DNA from: UBA6165 sp044233745
Lineage (GTDB): Bacteria; Bacteroidota; Bacteroidia; Flavobacteriales_D; Crocinitomicaceae
NCBI GenBank assembly: GCA_044233745.1
Contig: JBIIJN010000101.1
Coordinates: 1 to 7,352, forward strand
Direction: 5' to 3'
Length of the DNA stretch: 7,352 nt
Both the position numbers and the translations under genes were made by a program. Positions 1 through 6,991 of the stretch are shown in pieces. How positions within the stretch are numbered: the first letter of the stretch is position 1; the number at the start of each line of letters is the position of its first letter. The notes under the pieces were generated by a model. That model made no database searches. It was not told where the DNA came from and saw only the letters and a program-made list of their open reading frames with translations.

Positions 1-342
1 ACTGATGTAATTGCAGAAATTCGCATTCAAAACTCAACGAATAATCGGGTCGATAATGTGGCGTTGACACATATTATACCTGGTGGTTTTGAGATTGTGA
101 ACGCACGATTTACCGAATTTGGTGGCAACGATAATTCACCCATCGACTATTTGGATATCCGCGACGACCGTTCGAATTATTACTTCTCCTTGGATGGCTT
201 TCAAACCAAGACATTTACGGTGCGCATTTCGGCCTCTTTCCCTGGAAAATATTACTTCCCCGGAACGCAAGCCGATGCGATGTATGACTATAATTATTCG
301 GTGAGAACCACGGGTAGATGGATTGAAATTTTGAAATACTGA
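1..342 (+). CDS. Bacterial alpha-2-macroglobulin family protein, C-terminal fragment (5' end outside window)
   Basis: The frame is open from the first base to a TGA at 340-342 and gives 113 residues of a longer protein. The visible part matches the end of Bacteroidota A2M proteins (YfhM/MG2-type): an IIPGGFEIVNARF stretch (residues 24-36), a YLDIRDDR motif (50-57), then a beta-rich segment with FTVRISASFPGKYYFPG and ADAMYD, closing with a TTGRW motif. This region corresponds to the C-terminal receptor-binding-like domain. Family knowledge: these are large exported, usually lipid-anchored periplasmic protease traps, typically above 1,500 residues. The bait region and the thioester CxEQ motif, if present, lie upstream and cannot be judged. 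The GTG at 58 is internal, not a start. The gene is followed with a one-base overlap by pbpC, its usual partner, which supports the assignment. Confidence 0.88.
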   Translation, partial: TDVIAEIRIQNSTNNRVDNVALTHIIPGGFEIVNARFTEFGGNDNSPIDYLDIRDDRSNYYFSLDGFQTKTFTVRISASFPGKYYFPGTQADAMYDYNYSVRTTGRWIEILKY

Positions 343-2711
343 TGGTGCAATTCCTGCGCGATTGTTTCTATTTCTCCTTGATTTGGCTTCGTAAGAATCC
401 GATTAAATCGTTTCTGTTTTTGTTTTATTCGTGGAATTTCTACTTTTTGCTTCCCAGCGAATTGTTCGATAGTCCGTACTCTTTTGTTATAGAAAGCAGG
501 GAAGGACAACTGTTGGGGGCACGAATTGCCGAGGACGGACAATGGCGTTTTCCTGCGCAAGATTCTGTTCCAGAAAAGTTCAAAATCTGCATTGTAGCTT
601 ATGAAGATCGCTATTTTCAGTATCATCTGGGCGTGAATCCTGTTGCTATTTACGAAGCTTTTAAAACCAACAGAAAAGCGGGGAAAGTGGTGCGTGGCGG
701 AAGCACATTGACCCAACAGGTTGTTCGATTGGCACGTAAAAATCCCAAACGTACTTATGGCGAAAAGTTCATTGAAATGCTGTGGGCCTTACGTTTAGAA
801 TTGGCTTATTCCAAAAATGAAATTTTGAACATGTATGCCACGCATGCACCTTTTGGCGGTAATGTGGTGGGCTTGGAAATGGCTTCTTATCGCTATTTTG
901 GGTTGAAGCCGCATCAACTTTCATGGGGGCAAGCAGCAACTTTGGCTGTATTGCCAAATGCCCCGGGATTAATTTTTCCGGGTAAAAACCAAGATGAATT
1001 GCGGAGAAAAAGAGATGCCTTGTTGCTTTACTTGCACAACGAAGGTACCATTGATGCCATGGATTTACAGCTCTCACTTCAAGAATCTTTGCCAGACAAA
1101 CCCCATCAATTGCCTGAGATTGCCCAGCATTTACTGAATCGTTTGTTCTTTCGAACCCGGGAACACCAAGTGCAAACCACAATCGATTTTCATTTGCAAG
1201 AGCGGGTAAATCATATTGTTGAGCGCTACCATCGTCAGTTTTTGCAAAACGAAGTACACAATATGGCGGTTTTGGTTGTGGATGTTGAAACGCGCGAAGT
1301 TTTGGTGTATGTGGGCAATACCCCAACAGACAAAGCACATAGTCGGGATGTTGACAATATCCGTGCCCCGCGCAGCACTGGCAGTATTCTCAAACCCTTT
1401 CTCTTTGCTGAAATGCTGCAAGAAGGTGAGGTTTTGGCAGATGCTTTGATTCCTGATATTCCAACGCAAATTTCGGGATTTAGTCCGCAGAATTTCAGTA
1501 TGACCTACGATGGTGCCGTGCCCGCTTGGAAAGCTTTATCGCGCTCCTTAAATATTCCAAGTGTGTTGATGCTGCAACAATATGGGGTCAATAAATTTTA
1601 CCGAAACTTGAAGGATTATGGCATTTCTAGCATCAATGAGCAACCCATGCACTATGGATTGTCGCTGATTTTGGGTGGAGCAGAAACAACACTTTGGGAT
1701 TTGTGCAGGGCCTATGCGGGCTACGTTGGGATTCACAATCATTATCACACACAAAACAATGAATATCAGTCTAATCCGTTTCCTGACTTGAATCTATACT
1801 TTGGCGATGAAGTAGATTTCGGTGAAAACCAAAAAACGCCTTCATTTTTGAGTGCAGGAGCCGTTCATCAAACTTTTGCAGCCATGCGAGAAGTGAACAG
1901 ACCCGAGCACAATGAATCATGGGAATATTTTTCATCAGCTCAACCCATAGCTTGGAAAACGGGTACGAGTTTTGGCAATCGCGATGCCTGGGCCATTGGA
2001 TGCAGCCGAAAATACGTGGTGGGTATTTGGGTGGGCAACTCAACAGGTGAGGGGAGACCTGAACTTACAGGTGTTTCTTATGCTGGAGCTGTGCTTTTCG
2101 ATGTTTTTTCTGCGCTCGATGCTGTTACCTGGTTCAAACGCCCCGATATGGATATGCATGTGGCTGAAGTATGTCAAAAAACCGGCTATCTAGCAGGACC
2201 CAATTGCCCAATGACAACGGCTTGGGTAACCAAAAGAGGTTTAGAAAGTGAGGTTTGCCCCTACCACCAACTCATACAATTGGACAGCAGCGGGCAATTT
2301 CGTGTACACAGCAATTGCGAACGCCTTGATTTTATACAATCCAAAGTTTGGTTTACCTTGCCGCCTGTGATGGAATGGTATTATAAAAAGAAAAACGCGG
2401 ATTATTTGACCATGCCCCCATTTCGCGAAGATTGCCGGCAAAGCACTGACCACGCCTTGGCTTTTATTTATCCCAAAAGCGGCGCACTCATCTACCGCGC
2501 CAAATCCTTTGAAGGAGAATTGCAACCCATTGTGTGTAAAGTGGCACACAGAAACCCAGATGCCGAGTTGTTTTGGTACTTGAACGACCGCTTTTTGGGT
2601 TCAACACAGCGTTTTCACGAGTTTCCTGTAGAAGCACCCATTGGCAAACATGTAATTACGGTTGTTGATGAAAATGGAAATGATGCGCGGTGTTCTATAT
2701 CGGTTGAATAA
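342..2711 (+). CDS. pbpC: Penicillin-binding protein 1C (bifunctional peptidoglycan glycosyltransferase/transpeptidase)
   Basis: The product is 789 aa, close to the 770 aa of E. coli PbpC. It starts with a short cytoplasmic stretch and a hydrophobic anchor (about residues 22-38), followed by DSPYSFVIESREGQLLGARI and DGQWRFP, which are typical of PBP1C. The GT51 glycosyltransferase domain spans about 60-240: EDRYFQYHLG with catalytic Glu88, RGGSTLTQQ (118-126), and KFIE with Glu145. The transpeptidase domain spans about 300-590: STGSILKP with nucleophile Ser348 and Lys351, SLN at 402-404, KTGTS at 539-543. All catalytic motifs are intact. A Cys-containing linker (Cys611, Cys622, Cys639) leads to a BiPBP_C-like C-terminal domain (about 700-787). 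The ATG at 342 overlaps the preceding TGA (TGATG), and no Shine-Dalgarno is visible, so translation is probably coupled to the A2M gene. Role: polymerising and cross-linking peptidoglycan at the outer face of the inner membrane; the repair role with A2M is a published proposal, inferred here from context. Confidence 0.95.
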   Translation: MVQFLRDCFYFSLIWLRKNPIKSFLFLFYSWNFYFLLPSELFDSPYSFVIESREGQLLGARIAEDGQWRFPAQDSVPEKFKICIVAYEDRYFQYHLGVNPVAIYEAFKTNRKAGKVVRGGSTLTQQVVRLARKNPKRTYGEKFIEMLWALRLELAYSKNEILNMYATHAPFGGNVVGLEMASYRYFGLKPHQLSWGQAATLAVLPNAPGLIFPGKNQDELRRKRDALLLYLHNEGTIDAMDLQLSLQESLPDKPHQLPEIAQHLLNRLFFRTREHQVQTTIDFHLQERVNHIVERYHRQFLQNEVHNMAVLVVDVETREVLVYVGNTPTDKAHSRDVDNIRAPRSTGSILKPFLFAEMLQEGEVLADALIPDIPTQISGFSPQNFSMTYDGAVPAWKALSRSLNIPSVLMLQQYGVNKFYRNLKDYGISSINEQPMHYGLSLILGGAETTLWDLCRAYAGYVGIHNHYHTQNNEYQSNPFPDLNLYFGDEVDFGENQKTPSFLSAGAVHQTFAAMREVNRPEHNESWEYFSSAQPIAWKTGTSFGNRDAWAIGCSRKYVVGIWVGNSTGEGRPELTGVSYAGAVLFDVFSALDAVTWFKRPDMDMHVAEVCQKTGYLAGPNCPMTTAWVTKRGLESEVCPYHQLIQLDSSGQFRVHSNCERLDFIQSKVWFTLPPVMEWYYKKKNADYLTMPPFREDCRQSTDHALAFIYPKSGALIYRAKSFEGELQPIVCKVAHRNPDAELFWYLNDRFLGSTQRFHEFPVEAPIGKHVITVVDENGNDARCSISVE

Positions 2712-2721
2712 CAAATCGAAT

Positions 2722-4428
2722 CTATTTCAATTCAATCATATAAATGATTTCCTGCTCATTCCCAACGCCATCTCTTGCCAAAACACGGCATTCATAGCTA
2801 CCTGTTTCGAGTTTGCTGATATCCGCAAACAGCTCATTATTCTTGCTTTCGTATTCCAACAAATGATAGTGACCATTAATGAATAGTGCATAATAAGTAA
2901 GTCCTGATCTGTCATCTCCAACGGTCCAGGCCAAGCGTTTGATGGCTTGAGGTGTGCTCAATACTTTGAACTTCGGTTTGAGTGTTGGCGCCAGAGTGTC
3001 GATATCCAAAGAAAAAGTGCCGAAATTTTTAGAAGATGCTAGGAACCATTCTTTTTCCAATTTGCCAGTTGCATAATGCTTGCTTTCTGCGTGATGCAGC
3101 ACCAAACGGTTTTCAAACATTTTGAAATGCTCTGGAATTTTCAAATGAACCTGAAGCGCATGGTGAAGTGGTTCATCATGGTTGCCAAAACTAAGTTTTT
3201 CATTTTTGAAACTCAAACTTCTTTTGACAGGCTCATATATGGTGTTTTTAGGCATGACAATTTGGTATTCACTCCCTTGAAAATTATAAGTACTGTCGGG
3301 ATACAAATAATCTTGGTGATACACGTCAAAAGCGGTGTTTTCTGCGCGCATTTCACCTATAAGTGTGCGAAGTACGAAAGCAAATACGCTATTATTTCCA
3401 GCAATGTCAGAAATTGAAAATCCAATATTGTAAAGATGGTCGGGCTGCACACCAATGATGCCTTTTCCTCTTTGTTGCTCATAAATGGGTATGCGATTGT
3501 GAATCGTGCGGAAGTATTTGTCAATTTTTTCCCTTGATTTTCTATACGCTTCATAATCTTTGTGCGTATTGATTTGGCGGGTGGTTTCAAAATCTAGACG
3601 ATTCATGATTTGTTGATGCATGGTATCGGAATTGAGCGTCAAAACCCCGTGATAAATGCCACACATATTTTCAGATGCATCATATTTGTCGTGAGCAGCA
3701 AGAGCCAAACCAATTCCACCGTGCTCAGAACAAAAGTCCGCAGGAATATCGAGTGTGTCGTTATTGATAAAATACCTTCCCTCTTTGATCTCTATTGGTA
3801 TCTGAATGCGCTTTTGAGGAATACGATAACCTTTGGCGCTTAAAGCATAAACTACTAGTTGTTGCAGAATCGGAGCGCGGCTATCCGTTATTTGCAAAAA
3901 TTGAAACAACAACGGATTGAGTGGGTTTTCTGAGCTTGTTTCACGAATTTCAAAATGCAAATGTGGTGCAGTAGAGCTACCGGTATTTCCAGAAAGCGCT
4001 ATGATTTCCCGTTTTTTCACAGGCAAGGCATCTGGAGGAATCTGAAGATCAATTTCGTAAAACTCGATTTCGTTTTGAGCCATCATCGCATATTCGGCAA
4101 TTTTTCCTTCAAAATTCTGACAATGCGCATAAACACTTGTGATGCCTAAATCAGGGTGGTTTACATAAAGCACTTTTCCATATCCAGTGGAACCAGTCCT
4201 GATGCGCGCCACGTAGCCATCTGCGATAGAATAAAGGCTATAACCTTCCTTGCCATTGGTTTTGATGTCGATACCTGAATGAAAATGATTTGGACGCAAT
4301 TCGCCAAAATTTCCCGCCAATATGATAGGGATATCCATGGGCAAAGCCAAGTCAGCCTGATAATCAATAACGTTTTGCTGCGTATTTAGCGCACCCCATA
4401 ACCATATCGATCGAAGTAGTAGTATCAT
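2722..4428 (-). CDS. M23-family zinc metallopeptidase (peptidoglycan endopeptidase-like) with Ig-like C-terminal region
   Basis: The product is 568 aa from the ATG at 4428; a TTG nine bases upstream (4437) would give 571 aa. Residues below are numbered from the TTG form. The LytM/M23 domain is N-terminal: NFGELRPNHFHSGIDIKT, with zinc ligands His53 and Asp57; VYAHC with His105; SGNTGSSTAPHLHFE, with His159 and zinc-ligand His161. All core residues are present, so it is probably active, cutting peptide cross-links in peptidoglycan. The rest (about 190-571) looks like two beta-sandwich, Ig-like units, ending near ISDIAGNNS (342-350) and ARDGVGNEQ (554-562). The N-terminus (MILLLRSIWLWGALNTQQ) looks like a short, weak export signal. 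The Bacteroidota pattern LDIPLxLSGxFGELRxNHFHxGxD is well matched. The gene converges on pbpC with 10 nt between stops and is divergent from glnA. The cellular target is not known. Confidence 0.9.
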   Translation of the reverse strand: MILLLRSIWLWGALNTQQNVIDYQADLALPMDIPIILAGNFGELRPNHFHSGIDIKTNGKEGYSLYSIADGYVARIRTGSTGYGKVLYVNHPDLGITSVYAHCQNFEGKIAEYAMMAQNEIEFYEIDLQIPPDALPVKKREIIALSGNTGSSTAPHLHFEIRETSSENPLNPLLFQFLQITDSRAPILQQLVVYALSAKGYRIPQKRIQIPIEIKEGRYFINNDTLDIPADFCSEHGGIGLALAAHDKYDASENMCGIYHGVLTLNSDTMHQQIMNRLDFETTRQINTHKDYEAYRKSREKIDKYFRTIHNRIPIYEQQRGKGIIGVQPDHLYNIGFSISDIAGNNSVFAFVLRTLIGEMRAENTAFDVYHQDYLYPDSTYNFQGSEYQIVMPKNTIYEPVKRSLSFKNEKLSFGNHDEPLHHALQVHLKIPEHFKMFENRLVLHHAESKHYATGKLEKEWFLASSKNFGTFSLDIDTLAPTLKPKFKVLSTPQAIKRLAWTVGDDRSGLTYYALFINGHYHLLEYESKNNELFADISKLETGSYECRVLARDGVGNEQEIIYMIELK

Positions 4429-4569
4429 AGTGTTCAAAACACAAAGATGCTGCCAAAAAGATGATATTAGTTGTGATGTGGATAAGATTTGGAAAAAATG
4501 TGCTTGAATGGGTCATATCGTATTGTTAACAGAATAATTTTTTAATAAAATTCAATTTTCAACCAAAAT

Positions 4570-4622
4570 TTTAGGGGGTATGTTGAAAAATAACATAAAA
4601 TATTTGGAACTACCCCTCTAAA
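4570..4622. promoter_or_regulatory. Outer dyad around the glnA promoter, candidate operator
   Basis: TTTAGGGGGTA at 4570-4580 is the inverted complement of TACCCCTCTAAA at 4611-4622, apart from one bulged T at 4617. This gives eleven matching positions over a 30-nt spacer. One arm lies upstream of the TTG element of the glnA promoter and the other lies between that element and the TAnnTTTG box. A G/C run in such an AT-rich intergenic region is unusual. The arms are upstream of the inferred transcription start, so a role as DNA-level operator half-sites is more likely than an RNA hairpin. The regulator is unknown. Confidence 0.45.
4579..4597. promoter_or_regulatory. Inner dyad TATGTT-N7-AACATA, candidate activator site
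   Basis: TATGTT (4579-4584) and AACATA (4592-4597) are perfect inverted repeats with a 7-nt spacer, 19 bp overall. The centre lies at about 4588, roughly 53 bp upstream of the inferred glnA start, just upstream of the TTG element. That is a common position for a dimeric activator. The form resembles Crp/Fnr-type or other helix-turn-helix dimer sites, but no specific regulator can be named. AT-rich sequence makes short dyads fairly likely by chance. Confidence 0.35.
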
Positions 4623-4635
4623 TACCATACCTTTG
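4604..4635 (+). promoter_or_regulatory. Bacteroidota-type promoter for glnA
   Basis: TACCTTTG at 4628-4635 is a full match to the TAnnTTTG -7 box used by the primary sigma factor in Bacteroidota. A TTG (4604-4606, inside TATTTGG) lies 21 nt upstream, within the known spacing for the -33 element. Transcription would begin near 4640, leaving a leader of only about 15 nt before the glnA ATG at 4655. The leader (GCCGAAAAATTTACTAAATT) has no Shine-Dalgarno but is A-rich, as is usual in this phylum. Confidence 0.7.
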
Positions 4636-4654
4636 CCGAAAAATTTACTAAATT

Positions 4655-6841
4655 ATGTCCTCAATCAGAAAATTAGCCTTGCAAGAAGTGTATAACCGTA
4701 CACCGAAAACGCCAGAGTACAATGGCAAATTATCCGAGCTTTATGGCAAAAACGTGTTTCACAAAAGCGTGATGCGCGAATATTTGACCGAAGAAGCGTT
4801 TGAATCTGTTATGGCCGCCATCGACAATGGTGCTACAATCGATCGTCGTGTGGCCGACCAAGTGGCTTCTGCGATGAAAGATTGGGCTTTGTCGAAAGGT
4901 GCAACGCATTACACGCATTGGTTCCAACCTTTGACTGGCTCAACCGCGGAAAAGCATGATGCGTTTTTTCATCCTTTGGAAGCAGGAAAAGCCATTGAAC
5001 GTTTTTCTGGCGATTTACTGATTCAACAAGAGCCGGACGCATCTTCTTTCCCGAATGGGGGCATTAGAAATACTTTTGAAGCACGTGGTTATACCGCTTG
5101 GGATCCTTCCTCTCCAGCGTTTATCATCAGCAAAACACTTTGTATTCCAACCATTTTCATCGCATACACAGGCGAGGCTTTGGATTATAAAATGCCATTT
5201 TTGAAGTCATTGACAGCCATCGAGCAAGCCGCTTTGGATGTTTGTCAGTATTTCGACAAAAACGTGAGCAAAGTTCAGGTTACTTTGGGTTGGGAACAGG
5301 AATATTTCTTGATTGACTCAGCTTTGTATAATGCACGTCCAGATATCATGATGACAGGAAGAGCTTTGTTTGGTCACGCGCCAGCAAAGGGACAGCAGTT
5401 GGACGACCATTATTTCGGTTCCATTCCCGACCGTGTTTCGGCATTTATGAAAGAATTTGAAATGGAAGCCTTGAAATTGGGCATTCCAGTTACTACGCGA
5501 CACAATGAGGTGGCTCCGAACCAGTTTGAATGTGCCCCAATGTTTGAAGAAGCGAATTTGGCCAACGACCACAACTTATTGTTGATGGATGTACTGGAGA
5601 AATTTGCCCGCAAGCACGATTTCCGTTTGTTGTTGCACGAAAAGCCTTTCAAAGGATTGAACGGTTCAGGAAAACACAACAACTGGGCGATGGCCACAGA
5701 TACAGGTGTCAACTTGTTTAAACCAGGGAAAAATCCACGCAGCAACATGCAGTTTTTGACTTTCTTGGTGAACACCGTTGCAGCCATTCACGAAAACGCA
5801 GATTTGTTGCGCGCCTCTATTGCAGCTGAATCCAACGACCACCGTTTGGGTGCCAACGAAGCGCCACCAGCCATCATTTCTGTTTTCTTGGGTTCTTATT
5901 TGACTCAAGTATTGGACGATTTGGAGAAAAGTGTGAAAGCTGGCAAAATGACGCCGGAAGACAAAACAGACTTGAAACTGAACATCGGGAAAATCCCGCA
6001 AATTTTGTTGGACAACACCGACAGAAACAGGACTTCACCATTTGCATTCACTGGAAATAAATTTGAATTCAGAGCGGTGGGCTCATCTGCCAACTGTGCT
6101 TCTGCCTTGTTGGTTTTGAACTCTATAGTTGCCAAGCAATTGCGCGATTTCAAAGTGGCTGTTGATGCTCGTATTGATAAAGGTGATTCTAAAGATGAGG
6201 CCATTTTCAAAGAATTGCAAGTGTTGATTAAAAAGTCAAAGTCGATTCGTTTCGAAGGCAACGGTTACGGACAAGAGTGGGTTGAGGAAGCAGCAAGAAG
6301 AGGTTTGAGCAATATGAAAGACACACCTCGCGCCTTGAAAGTTATCACGGAAAAGAAGACCCTTGAACTTTTCAAAGAGTTGAACATTTTCTCTGAAGTT
6401 GAATTGCATGCGCGTCAAGAAATTCAGTATGAAGCTTATGTGATGAAAGTTCAAATCGAAGGTCGTGTGATGGGCGATTTGGCTCAAAATCATTTGATTC
6501 CCGCAGTTGTATCCTACCAAAATCGTTTGATTGAAAACGTAAAAGGCATGATGGACGTGATGGGTGAAAAAGAAGCCAAAGAATTGTGCAGAACGCAGAT
6601 TACTTTGATTAGAGAAATCTCGAAGCATTTGAATCAACTGAAAGATTTGACTGACAAAATGCTCGCTGAGCGCAAAGCAGCCAACAACATCGAGGATATG
6701 GAAGAACGCGCTTTGGCTTATTGCGATAAGGTAAAACCATACTTCGCTGATATTCGCTACCATGCCGATAAACTCGAACTTTTGGTGGATGATGAGTTGT
6801 GGCCGTTGCCTAAAATGAGAGAATTGTTGTTTACGAAATAG
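4655..6841 (+). CDS. glnA: Glutamine synthetase type III
   Basis: The product is 728 aa, the usual length of GSIII (GlnN-type), which is nearly twice that of GSI or GSII monomers. It makes glutamine from glutamate, ammonia and ATP in the cytoplasm. GSIII-specific blocks are intact: NGGIRNTFEARGYTAWDP (134-151), the catalytic-site strand GWEQEYFLID (212-221), RHNEVAPNQFECAP (282-295), KPFKGLNGSGKHNN (330-343), NDHRLGANEAPPAI (394-407) and DRNRTSPFAFTGNKFEFRAVG (456-476, shown with its key FEFR motif at 470-473). The C-terminal third is helical and charged, as in the family. The start MSSIRKLALQEVYNR fits GSIII proteins, with ATG at 4655 just after a strong promoter. The gene stands alone: it is divergent from the M23 gene and followed by a strong terminator 29 nt after its stop. 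GSIII genes are often nitrogen-regulated; the dyads upstream may serve this, which is inference. The enzyme is commonly named GlnA in Bacteroidota and GlnN in some other lineages. Confidence 0.97.
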   Translation: MSSIRKLALQEVYNRTPKTPEYNGKLSELYGKNVFHKSVMREYLTEEAFESVMAAIDNGATIDRRVADQVASAMKDWALSKGATHYTHWFQPLTGSTAEKHDAFFHPLEAGKAIERFSGDLLIQQEPDASSFPNGGIRNTFEARGYTAWDPSSPAFIISKTLCIPTIFIAYTGEALDYKMPFLKSLTAIEQAALDVCQYFDKNVSKVQVTLGWEQEYFLIDSALYNARPDIMMTGRALFGHAPAKGQQLDDHYFGSIPDRVSAFMKEFEMEALKLGIPVTTRHNEVAPNQFECAPMFEEANLANDHNLLLMDVLEKFARKHDFRLLLHEKPFKGLNGSGKHNNWAMATDTGVNLFKPGKNPRSNMQFLTFLVNTVAAIHENADLLRASIAAESNDHRLGANEAPPAIISVFLGSYLTQVLDDLEKSVKAGKMTPEDKTDLKLNIGKIPQILLDNTDRNRTSPFAFTGNKFEFRAVGSSANCASALLVLNSIVAKQLRDFKVAVDARIDKGDSKDEAIFKELQVLIKKSKSIRFEGNGYGQEWVEEAARRGLSNMKDTPRALKVITEKKTLELFKELNIFSEVELHARQEIQYEAYVMKVQIEGRVMGDLAQNHLIPAVVSYQNRLIENVKGMMDVMGEKEAKELCRTQITLIREISKHLNQLKDLTDKMLAERKAANNIEDMEERALAYCDKVKPYFADIRYHADKLELLVDDELWPLPKMRELLFTK

Positions 6842-6869
6842 TCTTTGTTAGACAAAAATCAAATTTAGA

Positions 6870-6916
6870 AACCGTCCCCATCCCGATAGCTATTGGGATG
6901 GGGACGGTTTTTTTTT
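6870..6916 (+). terminator. Strong intrinsic terminator after glnA
   Basis: A perfect 15-bp stem pairs 6870-6884 (AACCGTCCCCATCCC) with 6895-6909 (GGGATGGGGACGGTT). The loop is GATAGCTATT, whose ends can add a G-T wobble and two more A-T pairs. The stem is followed by a run of nine T (6908-6916). It starts 29 nt after the glnA stop, so it should end glnA transcription and separate it from the acetyltransferase gene. The reverse strand lacks a long U tract after the stem, so it is chiefly one-directional. Confidence 0.93.
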
Positions 6917-6960
6917 ATCAATTGATTACCAAATGCATCGAACATCTAATGACATTTTTT

Positions 6961-6991
6961 TTGCTACAAATAGGAGAAATGAATAATTTTA
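6961..6991 (+). promoter_or_regulatory. Possible weak promoter for the GNAT gene
   Basis: TAATTTTA at 6984-6991 matches TAnnTTTG at all but the last base, and a TTG at 6961-6963 lies 20 nt upstream. Since the strong terminator precedes this segment, the acetyltransferase gene needs its own promoter, and this is the best candidate I see. Transcription would start near 6996, giving a leader of about 35 nt. The region is AT-rich, so a chance match is quite possible. Confidence 0.35.

Noticed and set aside
58..342. A separate 94-codon gene starting at GTG 58
   Set aside because: The frame is open back to position 1 and the upstream residues continue the A2M domain, so the GTG is an internal valine codon.
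294..716. Minus-strand open frame of 140 codons opposite the start of pbpC
   Set aside because: It lies antisense to a gene with intact catalytic motifs, has no recognisable domain, and its composition reflects the codon pattern of pbpC.
769..1469. Overlapping minus-strand frames of 189 and 112 codons inside pbpC
   Set aside because: Both are antisense to the GT51 and transpeptidase coding region and show no family motif; they are best explained as shadow frames.
2704..2735. TTGAAT / ATTCAA inverted repeat across the pbpC-M23 junction as a bidirectional terminator
   Set aside because: The stem is only 6 bp and AT-rich, the loop is 20 nt and no T tract follows on either strand.
4438..4654. 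Riboswitch, tRNA or small RNA in the divergent gap
   Set aside because: The inferred glnA leader is only about 15 nt, no cloverleaf or conserved aptamer core is visible, and there is no terminator-like hairpin with a T tract.
5410..6763. Several minus-strand frames of 110-175 codons opposite glnA
   Set aside because: They lie wholly inside the highly conserved GSIII gene, have Cys- and Phe-rich low-likelihood sequences, and lack any visible promoter.
6844..6856. TTTGT-TAG-ACAAA small hairpin just after the glnA stop
   Set aside because: A 5-bp AT-rich stem is weak and expected by chance; the strong hairpin at 6870-6909 explains termination.
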